From: an uncultured Porphyromonas sp.
Lineage (GTDB): Bacteria; Bacteroidota; Bacteroidia; Bacteroidales; Porphyromonadaceae
Length of the DNA stretch: 30,354 bases
Assembly: GCF_915070105.1 (NCBI RefSeq)
Contig: NZ_CAJZFJ010000023.1
Coordinates: forward strand, 1-30,354
Direction of reading: 5' to 3'
Of this stretch, positions 15,276 through 22,829 are shown one piece after another; position 1 is the stretch's first letter, and each line of letters starts with the position of its first letter. Below the pieces are notes generated by a model, which worked only from the letters and a program-made list of their open reading frames with translations, searched no databases and was not told the origin of the DNA. The translations under genes were made by a program, and so were the position numbers.

Positions 15276-15488
15276 GGTATAGGTACTGCCATCTGGAGTA
15301 TACATACCACGACCACTAGAGACCTCAGGGCTAGGTGAGGGAAGGGAAATAGCTGGAATAGGTCAAACAGGGGCAATAGGAGGAATAAGTCTAGTAGGGG
15401 CAATGGTGCAATAGGCTCGATAAGCTACACCTAGGATATAGGGACAGCTATCTGGAGTATATGCTCCTCGACCACTAGTGATTCCAGG
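15276..15488. repeat. Diverged 54-bp direct repeat pair, possible gene relic
   Basis: Copies at 15276-15329 and 15435-15488, exactly 159 bases apart, agree at roughly three quarters of positions. On the minus strand both read S-G-R-G-x-Y-T-P-D, and the differences in the SGRG codons (CGA/CGT, GGA/GGT) are silent. A TGA at 15363-15365 separates the copies. This looks like the decayed remnant of a repeat-containing protein, but no family is recognised. Confidence 0.45.
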
Positions 15489-15964
15489 CGTCAGCCCTCG
15501 GGGGCTAAGGCTTGTTTTTCGCTCCTTACGTAGATATTTGTGCACGGGCTTTGTGCACCTAGCCCCCCTTTATCATCGCCCCCTCCTTGTTTTCTGTACT
15601 TCCTCTCTTTTCGTCCGCTCTATCATCCACCCCTTATTGGCTCGTCTTCGGCTTGTACTGAGGTGAGCGACATCTCATCATATCGGGGAGGGTTAGGGAG
15701 GATGGTGCGGTGTCTCTATTTGGGGTTTCCTTAGCTGCTCTATGCTCGAATAGGTAATGTGGTGTGTGGCTTGTTTACATATAAGTATTATTAAGTGTGG
15801 TTTTGTGATGGGGGTTGTACGGTGGTTTATGGACGTGAGAGGATGCTTCTGGTTTTGTTTTAGGTGGTTTTGAGAGGGATTGAAGAGGTGTATGGAAGTA
15901 TAGGGGTAGGGTGGGGGTGTTTCTATTTGTTAAGAATCCAGGAGGGGCGGGAGGTCTGTCGTGA

Positions 15965-15973
15965 TGTGGATAA
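15965..15973 (-). promoter_or_regulatory. Perfect DnaA box
   Basis: Plus strand TGTGGATAA, the complement of the consensus TTATCCACA. It ends five bases before the TTTG -33 element of the nrdD promoter. DnaA-ATP controls ribonucleotide reductase genes in E. coli, so control of nrdD is plausible here; the function is inference. Confidence 0.5.
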
Positions 15974-15977
15974 CTTT

Positions 15978-16011
15978 TTTGAATCTAACTGGATATAATG
16001 ACGTACATTTG
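15978..16011 (+). promoter_or_regulatory. nrdD promoter
   Basis: TTTG (15978-15981, end of a T-run), 22 bases, then TACATTTG (16004-16011), a perfect -7 box. The spacer is one base longer than the usual 19-21. Transcription would start near 16018, giving a leader of about 100 bases. Confidence 0.7.
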
Positions 16012-16017
16012 TAGGCA

Positions 16018-16073
16018 CCTCTACGCTCCTTCATCAGGTGGGGAGCAGAGGGCCTAGCCCCTCTCAGAAGCTC
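16018..16073 (+). promoter_or_regulatory. nrdD leader with two competing hairpins
   Basis: Hairpin A pairs cctct-gctcc (16018-16022, 16025-16029) with ggagc-agagg (16042-16051). Hairpin B pairs agaggg (16047-16052) with ccctct (16059-16064), extended by gagc/gctc (16043-16046/16070-16073). They share bases 16043-16051 and cannot form together. No T-run follows, so if it regulates it would act on translation or RNA stability. Not recognised as a known riboswitch. Confidence 0.4.
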
Positions 16074-16118
16074 AAGGAGGGAAACCTACATGTAACTATG
16101 TGATAATCAGACAGAAAT

Positions 16119-18527
16119 ATGGAAACAGGACCCCTATTCATCACCAAGCGTGATGGTAGCCAGCAGCCCTACGATGGAGAGAAGATACGCCAAGCGATCC
16201 TCAAGGCCTATCGGGCTGTAGGACATAGTGACGAAGCACAGAATGCCGTCAAAATAGAGGCGACTATTCGCCAGGAATTGGCTCTCGGTAGGACTCAGGT
16301 TGCGGTCGAAGAGATACAGGACTTAGTGGAGCGTGAGCTCATGAGTCTCGATCCCACAGTAGCTAAGAAGTATATCATCTACCGAGAGTGGCGCACCATC
16401 GAGCGTGAGAAACGCACCTCACTAAAGAAGACGATGGATGGCATCGTGAGCATCGAGAAGAATGATGTGAATCTCGGTAATGCCAATATGAGCGCCTACA
16501 CCCCCTCGGGGCAGATGATGACCTTTGCATCCGAGGTCACCAAGGACTATGCGATGAAGTACCTCTTGGCTCCGCAGTACGCTCGTGCCCACGCCGCAGG
16601 GGATATCCATATCCATGACCTCGACTATTACCCTACGAAGACAGCCACCTGCGTACAGTATGATCTAGCTGACCTCTTCGAGAGAGGCTTCCACACCAAG
16701 AACGGTAGCATCCGCACCCCACAGAGCATCCAGAGCTATGCCACGCTGGCGACTATTGTCTTCCAGACCAATCAGAACGAGCAGCATGGAGGACAGGCTA
16801 TCCCTGCCTTTGACTTCTTCATGGCTCCTGGTGTCCGCAAGTCCTTCCTCCGACACCTCGCCGATCGCCTCATCTATGCCCTAGAGCTACAGAGTGGTCA
16901 GCCCCAGGAGGTGGAAGAGCAGAAGGCCTTCAAAGAGGAGCTACGTGCCCTAGAGCCTCTACTGGGCAAGGGCGAGGCAGAGGTCCTCGACCTACAGACT
17001 AAGCTCGCAGGCTCAGCCAAGGGAGCCAGCCTCAGCGCAGACGCTATCCGCCTAGCACTCACCAGTGCCTATGATCGTACGGCTCGGGATACCCATCAGG
17101 CGATGGAGGGCTTCATTCACAATCTCAATACCATGCACTCACGTGGTGGTAATCAGGTCGTCTTCAGTTCGATCAACTACGGTACCGACATATCCGCCGA
17201 GGGGCGTATGGTCGTACGTGAGCTTCTCTCTGCTACGGTAGAGGGGCTCGGGCGAGGTGAGATCCCCATCTTCCCGATCCAGATCTTTAAGGTCAAGGAC
17301 GGGGTGAGCTACACCGAAGAGGACTATGCTGTGGCTAGTCAGGACTTCAAGGGCGCACTTGAGGGGAAGTACACCTTCAGAGCTCCAAACTTTGACCTCC
17401 TGCTCGAGGCTTGTCGTACGACCTCACATGCACTCTTCCCCAACTTCGTCTTCCTCGATACCCCCTTCAACCAGCACGAGCTCTGGAGGGCTGACGACCC
17501 CAAGTGTTATCACTACGAGATCGCTACGATGGGGTGCCGTACACGTGTCTTTGAGAACCTCAATGGGCTGAAGACCTCAATAGGTCGTGGCAACCTCTCC
17601 TTCACGACGATGAACCTCCCTCGTCTGGCCATCGAGGCGATGCGACTAGCCTCTAGTGAGCTACCTGCGGGCACCAAGGCCGAGGTACGTGAGCTAGCCC
17701 GTACCTACTTCCTCGATTCGGTACGTCGGGAGTCCACGTTCATCGCCGAGCAGCTCTATGAGCGTTATCTCTACCAGCGCTCGGCGCTAGCTCGACAGTT
17801 CCCCTTCATGATGGGCAATGACGTCTGGAAGGGGGGCAGACACCTAAGTCCTACGGACAAGGTCGGGGATGTCTTCAGCTCGGGGACACTGGCCATAGGC
17901 TTCATCGGAGGGCACAATGCGATGGTCGCTATGTATGGTCAGGGACACGGCAAGAATAACGAGGCCTGGCAGACACTCTACGATGCTATCCTCGTGATGA
18001 ATGAGGTCGTGCAGGAGTACAAGGACAAGTATCATCTCAACTACTCTGTCCTAGCCACCCCTGCCGAGGGCCTCTCGGGGCGTTTCACCCGAATGGATCG
18101 CAAGCGTTATGGTGTGATCCCAGGGGTGAATGATCTCGACTACTATGTGAACTCCTTCCACGTGGATGTGAAGGAGGAGATCGGTATGTTTGAGAAGATC
18201 CGCCGCGAAGCACCCTTCCATGCCATCACCCTAGGGGGGCACATCAGCTATATAGAGCTCGATGGGGAGGCAAAGAAGAATGTAGCTGTCATCCTCAAAC
18301 TCGTCAAGACGATGAAGGACGAGGGGATCGGCTATGGGTCGATCAATCACCCCGTAGATACCTGCCAGAGCTGTGGCTATAGGGGGATCATCTACGACCG
18401 CTGCCCCGTGTGCAAGGGCGATCATATCGCCCGCCTAAGACGTATCACCGGCTACCTCACGGGTAGCCTAGAGAGCTGGAACTCGGCTAAGCAGGCCGAG
18501 GAGCACGACCGAGTCAAGCACCACTAG
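16119..18527 (+). CDS. nrdD: Anaerobic (class III) ribonucleotide reductase
   Basis: An 802-aa glycyl-radical enzyme that reduces ribonucleotides to deoxyribonucleotides without oxygen. The N-terminal ATP-cone is at about residues 6-95 (ITKRDGSQQPYDGEKIRQAI). The catalytic barrel includes TCVQYDLADLF and EIATMGCRTRVFENL. A C-terminal zinc site is formed by C749, C752, C762 and C765. The glycyl radical residue is G778 in RRITGYLTG. The usual Cys before this Gly is Thr, as in many NrdD proteins. Length and motifs are complete. It is activated by NrdG, encoded 96 bases downstream. The gene has its own promoter with an adjoining DnaA box and a folded leader. It indicates anaerobic DNA synthesis. 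Confidence 0.97.
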   Translation: METGPLFITKRDGSQQPYDGEKIRQAILKAYRAVGHSDEAQNAVKIEATIRQELALGRTQVAVEEIQDLVERELMSLDPTVAKKYIIYREWRTIEREKRTSLKKTMDGIVSIEKNDVNLGNANMSAYTPSGQMMTFASEVTKDYAMKYLLAPQYARAHAAGDIHIHDLDYYPTKTATCVQYDLADLFERGFHTKNGSIRTPQSIQSYATLATIVFQTNQNEQHGGQAIPAFDFFMAPGVRKSFLRHLADRLIYALELQSGQPQEVEEQKAFKEELRALEPLLGKGEAEVLDLQTKLAGSAKGASLSADAIRLALTSAYDRTARDTHQAMEGFIHNLNTMHSRGGNQVVFSSINYGTDISAEGRMVVRELLSATVEGLGRGEIPIFPIQIFKVKDGVSYTEEDYAVASQDFKGALEGKYTFRAPNFDLLLEACRTTSHALFPNFVFLDTPFNQHELWRADDPKCYHYEIATMGCRTRVFENLNGLKTSIGRGNLSFTTMNLPRLAIEAMRLASSELPAGTKAEVRELARTYFLDSVRRESTFIAEQLYERYLYQRSALARQFPFMMGNDVWKGGRHLSPTDKVGDVFSSGTLAIGFIGGHNAMVAMYGQGHGKNNEAWQTLYDAILVMNEVVQEYKDKYHLNYSVLATPAEGLSGRFTRMDRKRYGVIPGVNDLDYYVNSFHVDVKEEIGMFEKIRREAPFHAITLGGHISYIELDGEAKKNVAVILKLVKTMKDEGIGYGSINHPVDTCQSCGYRGIIYDRCPVCKGDHIARLRRITGYLTGSLESWNSAKQAEEHDRVKHH

Positions 18528-18550
18528 CCCTCCCCTCCCTCCGATCTATA

Positions 18551-18603
18551 GCCCAAGCTAAGTGGAGTCTCCCCCGCACGGGTGGAGCTCCATCTGCTTG
18601 GGC
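18551..18603 (+). terminator. Intergenic hairpin between nrdD and nrdG
   Basis: gcccaagc (18551-18558) pairs with gcttgggc (18596-18603), with inner partial pairing tggag/ctcca. No T-run follows, so it is more likely an RNA-processing or stability element that lowers nrdG relative to nrdD than a full terminator. Confidence 0.5.
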
Positions 18604-18623
18604 TTCACTCTGCGCTCTAGCCG

Positions 18624-19136
18624 ATGCGTTTGCTCAATGTCTATAAGGAGAATATCACTGATGGCCCAGGACTAAGGTATTCGATCTACCTAGCAGGCTG
18701 CAGTCATGCCTGCCCTGGCTGTCATAACCCCGAGAGCTGGTCTCCCGAGGGCGGGATCCTCCTTACCGAGCGTGTACTAGGGGATATCATCGCAGAGATA
18801 CAGAGTAACCCGCTCCTCGATGGGATCACCGTCTCGGGTGGTGACCCCTTCTATGACCCGAGTGCGCTCACTGGACTCCTGGCTCGTCTCAAGGCTGAGA
18901 CGGGGATGAACATTTGGTGCTATACGGGCTTTACTATAGAGTATCTCCTGCGCTCGCCCGAGCATCGCCCTGCGCTGGAGTATATAGATGTGTTGGTCGA
19001 TGGTCCTTTCGTGGAGTCTCTGCTAGACCCTCGGCTCTCCTTCCGTGGCAGTAGTAACCAGCGACTCATCGAGATCGACCACACTCAGCCCCTCTCTACC
19101 GAGGCGATCCATATCCTAGAGGGGCTGGATACATAG
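18624..19136 (+). CDS. nrdG: Anaerobic RNR-activating radical SAM protein
   Basis: A 170-aa radical SAM enzyme. C26-x3-C30-x2-C33 (CSHACPGC) binds the [4Fe-4S] cluster that cleaves S-adenosylmethionine and makes the glycyl radical on NrdD. TVSGGDPFYDP is the conserved SAM-contact (GGE-like) region, and the chain closes with VDGPFVESL and FRGSSNQRLIE, as is usual for NrdG. It starts at the ATG 96 bases after nrdD and follows the hairpin at 18551-18603. Confidence 0.96.
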   Translation: MRLLNVYKENITDGPGLRYSIYLAGCSHACPGCHNPESWSPEGGILLTERVLGDIIAEIQSNPLLDGITVSGGDPFYDPSALTGLLARLKAETGMNIWCYTGFTIEYLLRSPEHRPALEYIDVLVDGPFVESLLDPRLSFRGSSNQRLIEIDHTQPLSTEAIHILEGLDT

Positions 19137-19188
19137 GTCGTAGTCATCATACAGTTTGCATCATTATTCTGTCCTAATATCCTATTCC

Positions 19189-20526
19189 ATGACGTACTTA
19201 TTCCTCGCTCTATTCATATTAGCTCTCATTGTCCTCTTCTTTCTCTATCAGCGTTACCAAGGTGCCCTTCGTCAGCTGACGCAGGCTGAGACGCAGGTAG
19301 GGCAGACTGAGAGTCTCCTACATGCGACCTCATCCCAGCTCACCGAGGCACAGCGTGCTCGTGAGGAGGCTCTCCTAGAGAGTGCAGGCCTGAGGGCACA
19401 GCTCACCTCGCTACAGAGCCAGCTGGAGGAGCTGCGTGAGCAGAAGGCTGAGCTCACGCAGGAGCTACGGGAGAGCTTCCAGTCGGTAGCCACGGAGATC
19501 ATCCGTGAGCGCACCAAGGATCTGAACGAGCGTGCAGAGGAGACGCTCAAGCCTCTGCGTGATGACCTCCAGCGCTTCGGACGTCAGGTCACAGAGACCT
19601 ACCAAGAGGAGTCCCGTGAGCGATTCTCCCTAAAGAACGAGATCAAGAGCCTCGTGGAGCGTAGCCAAGCGATCAGTCAGGAGACGACCAACCTCACCCG
19701 AGCCCTCCGTGGTGATACCAAGGTGCAGGGTGACTGGGGCGAGATGATCCTAGAGCGTATCCTAGAGCGTAGTGGCCTAAGGAAGGGCGAGGAATACAGC
19801 ATCCAGGAGACTATACGGGATGATCATGGAGAGACCGTGGTGACGGAGGATGGGCACAAGCTGCGCCCAGACGTGATCGTCCGCTACCCCAAGGGAGGTG
19901 CAATGGTCATCGACAGTAAGGTCTCCCTCACCGCCTATATGCGCTATCTATCTGCTGATGTAGATGAGGGGGGACGAGCCCTCGCTCTCCGAGATCACCT
20001 GCAGAGTGTGCGCAAGCACGTAGATGAGCTCTCTAGGAAGAAGTACGAGGAGCATGTACCTGGAGCAGCTAACTTCGTGATGCTCTTTATCCCCAATGAA
20101 CCTGCCTATACCCTTGCACTAAGCCATGACCCGAATCTATGGGAGGAAGCCTATGCAAAGAATATTGTCCTCATCAACGGGACTAACCTCATCGCTGCCC
20201 TTAGGATGGCGCAGGATATGTGGCAGAGAGAGCGACAGGAGCGTAATATCCAGCAGATCCTGAAGAAGGCCACGGGACTATATGACAAGTTCGCCGTCTT
20301 CACGAAGACCTTCCTGGAGGTCGGAGATCGTCTCCAGTCGGCGAGCAAATCCTTTGATCGAGCACGAGGACAGCTCTCTGAGGGACAGGGGAACTTGGTG
20401 GGGCGTATTGAGGAGCTCAAGCGACTTGGCATCAAGGCGAATAAGATGATCCCAGCAGCCCTCATCGCCGAGAATGATAGCGAGGAGGAGGGCGAGGAGG
20501 AGGTCAAGGAGCTCTCCGAGCTGTAG
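19189..20526 (+). CDS. rmuC: DNA recombination protein RmuC homolog
   Basis: A 445-aa protein from the ATG at 19189; an in-frame TTG at 19156 is less likely. One N-terminal membrane helix (about 3-22, LFLALFILALIVLFFLY) is followed by a long Gln/Glu-rich coiled coil (about 27-110), then the RmuC domain: GDWGEMILERIL (181 on), PDVIV with D228, and D242-S-K244, a layout like PD-(D/E)XK nucleases. It ends with an acidic tail (DSEEEGEEE). RmuC limits recombination at inverted repeats in E. coli; the biochemical activity is still poorly defined. Confidence 0.93.
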   Translation: MTYLFLALFILALIVLFFLYQRYQGALRQLTQAETQVGQTESLLHATSSQLTEAQRAREEALLESAGLRAQLTSLQSQLEELREQKAELTQELRESFQSVATEIIRERTKDLNERAEETLKPLRDDLQRFGRQVTETYQEESRERFSLKNEIKSLVERSQAISQETTNLTRALRGDTKVQGDWGEMILERILERSGLRKGEEYSIQETIRDDHGETVVTEDGHKLRPDVIVRYPKGGAMVIDSKVSLTAYMRYLSADVDEGGRALALRDHLQSVRKHVDELSRKKYEEHVPGAANFVMLFIPNEPAYTLALSHDPNLWEEAYAKNIVLINGTNLIAALRMAQDMWQRERQERNIQQILKKATGLYDKFAVFTKTFLEVGDRLQSASKSFDRARGQLSEGQGNLVGRIEELKRLGIKANKMIPAALIAENDSEEEGEEEVKELSEL

Positions 20527-20608
20527 TGAGCCGTGCCAGACTTCTTTTCCCTATAGTACCGCCGACGGGTAGCATAGCGGAGATGTCGCAGAGGTAGGGA
20601 TTTTAATG

Positions 20609-20616
20609 TATCTTTG
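20609..20616 (+). promoter_or_regulatory. Promoter -7 box for the YbjN-like gene
   Basis: TATCTTTG, a perfect TAnnTTTG match, about 70 bases before the ATG at 20686. No clear -33 TTTG at the usual distance. Confidence 0.55.
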
Positions 20617-20685
20617 TCGTAGGATCTTTGTTCGTCATCCATGGCAAAGTCCGTAAGTCTCACCGCCTAATAAACTCAATGTAAG

Positions 20686-21186
20686 ATGGCTCTATTTGAT
20701 AAACTGAAGAAGTCTACCCCAGACTTTGATCCCAAGGAAGTACTTCCCACCATCCTAGAGGCACTAGGGAAGGAGGGGTATCGTCCTGAGCAGGATAATG
20801 ATATTCGCATTGTGTACAAGAACGAGGGTATATACTTCTGTCTCTACTATAGGACGGAGGATCCAGAGTTCCTGATGGTACGTGCTACCTTTGAGCGTGC
20901 CGCCTTTGACGATGTCCCAGAGCCTACCCTCTACAAGGCATGTGCAGCGACGGACTATGACCAGAAGGTCAGTAAGGCCTATATAGATGATGAGGGGGAT
21001 ATCGTCTTCTCTGTCGAGACCTTCCTCTTCCCTGGTACTCCTATAGCTAAGCTTGCGCTACGTATGAATGATGCGCTTGGCTCGACGATCGCCTTCTTCC
21101 ACCGTACGCTGAAGGATATGACGGGTAAGGGCGAGAGCACAGAGGAGAATGCCTCTCAGCCCTCAGGTGGTGAGCTAGCCAACTAG
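20686..21186 (+). CDS. YbjN-like / secretion-chaperone-fold protein
   Basis: A 166-aa protein without signal peptide or membrane segment. The alpha-beta pattern (helix ILEALGKEGY; strands IRIVYKNEGIYFCLYY and EFLMVRATF; then DEGDIVFSVETFLF; helix LALRMNDALGSTIAFFHRTL) resembles the YbjN or type III secretion chaperone-like fold. The C-terminal tail is polar and probably disordered. Function unknown; the family assignment rests on pattern recognition only. It has its own promoter and is followed by a hairpin terminator. Confidence 0.65.
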   Translation: MALFDKLKKSTPDFDPKEVLPTILEALGKEGYRPEQDNDIRIVYKNEGIYFCLYYRTEDPEFLMVRATFERAAFDDVPEPTLYKACAATDYDQKVSKAYIDDEGDIVFSVETFLFPGTPIAKLALRMNDALGSTIAFFHRTLKDMTGKGESTEENASQPSGGELAN

Positions 21187-21235
21187 CCACTTCTGACACC
21201 CAAGAGAGATAGCCCAAGAGCTACTCTACGACCTA

Positions 21236-21279
21236 CTAGAGACCACCCCAAGAGTGCATACGCTCGGGGTGGTCTCTAG
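21236..21279 (+). terminator. Hairpin terminator after the YbjN-like gene
   Basis: A perfect 14-bp stem ctagagaccacccc (21236-21249) / ggggtggtctctag (21266-21279). The T-run after it is poor (cgttgt). Confidence 0.7.
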
Positions 21280-21368
21280 CGTTGTATGGGTAGGGGATGG
21301 TGTGCCCGATCACACCGAGAGGGAAGGGCTCTGACAGCTTGGCAGAGAGGAGAGAGATTGGTAAGAAG

Positions 21369-21399
21369 TTTGCAATATGTTATGAAAAGACTAACTTTA
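21369..21399 (+). promoter_or_regulatory. Promoter for the tyrosine-rich protein gene
   Basis: TTTG (21369-21372), 19 bases, TAACTTTA (21392-21399; one mismatch to TAnnTTTG). Spacing is ideal. Leader of about 75 bases. Confidence 0.7.
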
Positions 21400-21483
21400 T
21401 GGGTATAAAAGATCGTATGATCTCGCTAAAGTTGGATATTAGACAAAAAGAATAAAGTAGAACTGAATAAGACGATACGAGCT

Positions 21484-22713
21484 ATGAATGCAGTAAAGAT
21501 GTTGCTCCTAATCGGAGCAGGCCTCCTGTGGGTGCCTACGGCCTACGCACAGAAGGATGATAAGTATCTCGATGATGCCTACTATCGTCGTAGCGACATA
21601 GAGAAGCTCGACCAAGAGGCTCGACGCAAGGCTGAGCTCCGAGCTGCTGCTGCTCGTGCTGAGCGTGAGGCATGGCAGAAGGAGCAGGCAGAGCTGATCG
21701 CTAAGTACAAGAAGAGAAAGGCTGATCGAGAGATCGATGCTTATAATGGTCGCCTAAGTGAGAACGATACGATCGAGCTCACCGAGGCTGAGCTAGCTGA
21801 GCTCCTAGCAGCCCAGCGGAGCCGTCGTACAGGCGAGGGGGAGCCACAGGTCTATGGTCCCTATTCCTCTCGTCTCTCCCGCTTCTATGGCAGTGGCTCT
21901 ACGGTCATCAGTGGCGCACGACGTGTATATATAGACGCTGATCCCTGGTACAACGATCTTGACTATCGCTCCTCCGGTGGGGACGTCTACGTGACGATTG
22001 GTAGCCGTAGCCCCTACTGGGGTAGTAGCTGGGGCTGGGGCTCACGTGTCGGCTGGGGCTCCTGGTACGACTATCCATACTCCTGGTACGACTCCTATTA
22101 CTATCCCAACTACTGGAGGGGTAGTTACTGGGGCTATCCTCGCCACTATGGCTACTATGGGGGCTATTACGATCCCTACTATTACTACTCGGGCTACTAT
22201 GGCGGGTATTATAATGGGTACTACAATGGTTACTATGGCTACTACGGTGGTGGCTACTATGACTACTACTCGCCCTATTACTATGGCTATGCAGCAGGGG
22301 CTGCTACTCGTGCCTACAACGAGCATTACTACAACAACCCCTACTCACACGGTGCTTATTCCCGTGGTGCCTATGCCCGTTACCCTAGTCGCTCTTCCTT
22401 CGAGGCCTATAGCTCTGTCAGAGATGGGTACAGCTCATACGAGCGGGTAGGTAATGGTAGCTACAATCAGGGACGTAGTATCTACAACAACGATAACTAT
22501 AGTCGTAGCCAGACCTACCAGCAGTATCCTGCACGCAGCTATGACCGAGCACCTGCACGTAGCTACGATCGCAGCTACGACAGTGGCACTAGCTCGACAC
22601 CTCGCTCATACGACCGATCCTCATCCTCCTCTTCTTCCTCGTCCTCATACGAGTCACAGAGCAGTAGAGGTTCGGGCAATGGAGCCTATAGTGCACCTGC
22701 ACGTAGACGCTAG
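21484..22713 (+). CDS. Secreted tyrosine/glycine-rich low-complexity protein
   Basis: A 409-aa protein of unknown function. The signal peptide ends after AYA (about residue 22). A charged, probably helical section (about 23-125, rich in Ala, Glu, Lys and Arg) comes next, then a short beta-like stretch, then a Tyr/Gly/Trp-rich region (about 176-268) with repeated YYGGYY and GYYNGYY. The C-terminal part is Tyr/Ser/Arg-rich, with recurring ARSYDR or PRSYDR units and a ten-Ser run, ending PARRR. No type IX secretion C-terminal domain or lipobox is seen. Such composition suggests an adhesive, self-associating or envelope-lining protein (inference). It has a good promoter of its own and precedes an OmpP1/FadL porin gene. 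Confidence 0.85.
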   Translation: MNAVKMLLLIGAGLLWVPTAYAQKDDKYLDDAYYRRSDIEKLDQEARRKAELRAAAARAEREAWQKEQAELIAKYKKRKADREIDAYNGRLSENDTIELTEAELAELLAAQRSRRTGEGEPQVYGPYSSRLSRFYGSGSTVISGARRVYIDADPWYNDLDYRSSGGDVYVTIGSRSPYWGSSWGWGSRVGWGSWYDYPYSWYDSYYYPNYWRGSYWGYPRHYGYYGGYYDPYYYYSGYYGGYYNGYYNGYYGYYGGGYYDYYSPYYYGYAAGAATRAYNEHYYNNPYSHGAYSRGAYARYPSRSSFEAYSSVRDGYSSYERVGNGSYNQGRSIYNNDNYSRSQTYQQYPARSYDRAPARSYDRSYDSGTSSTPRSYDRSSSSSSSSSSYESQSSRGSGNGAYSAPARRR

Positions 22714-22733
22714 GCTCTAGCTCCACTCAGTGA

Positions 22734-22742
22734 TTATCCACA
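22734..22742 (+). promoter_or_regulatory. Second perfect DnaA-box match
   Basis: TTATCCACA on the plus strand, in the gap after the tyrosine-rich gene and overlapping the outer arm of the terminator-like fold. It is isolated, so titration or chance is as likely as regulation. Confidence 0.3.
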
Positions 22743-22762
22743 CCTCATAGTCCCCGAGTCTT

Positions 22763-22786
22763 ATCCCCTCTCCTATCGGAGGGGAT
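22763..22786 (+). terminator. Hairpin between tyrosine-rich and porin genes
   Basis: atcccctc (22763-22770) pairs with gaggggat (22779-22786), loop of 8. Flanking ccacacc (22738-22744) can pair with ggtgtgtgg further out. No T-run, so termination is probably partial. Confidence 0.5.
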
Positions 22787-22829
22787 CGGGGGTGTGTGGG
22801 TCTGTCTACTATATGAATCAACAAGGAAT

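Larger units (their letters stand above)
14650..16118. other. 1.47-kb gene-poor spacer before nrdD
   Basis: No convincing gene was found on either strand. Contents from left to right: the tRNA promoter; an unremarkable mixed stretch to about 15180; the 11-bp palindrome array (15195-15260); a diverged 54-bp direct repeat pair (15276-15329 and 15435-15488) whose minus-strand reading looks formerly coding; a hairpin GTGCAC/GTGCAC (15540-15558) inside a wider GGGGGCTA/TAGCCCCC inverted repeat (15500-15507/15560-15567); a C/T-rich patch (about 15559-15640); a strongly G/T-rich, C-poor patch (about 15670-15960); a DnaA box; and the nrdD promoter and leader. Confidence 0.6.

Noticed and set aside
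15363..15545. 60-codon minus-strand frame as a live gene
   Set aside because: Too short, no start context and no family; treated as part of a possible relic.
14650..16118. Chromosomal replication origin
   Set aside because: Only one perfect DnaA box in the spacer, and no origin-linked genes such as dnaA, dnaN or gidA nearby; kept as a test, not a call.
21998..22450. 150-codon plus-strand and 94-codon minus-strand frames in the tyrosine-rich gene
   Set aside because: Thr/Met and Val/Ile runs are translations of the same TAC/GGC repeats in other frames.
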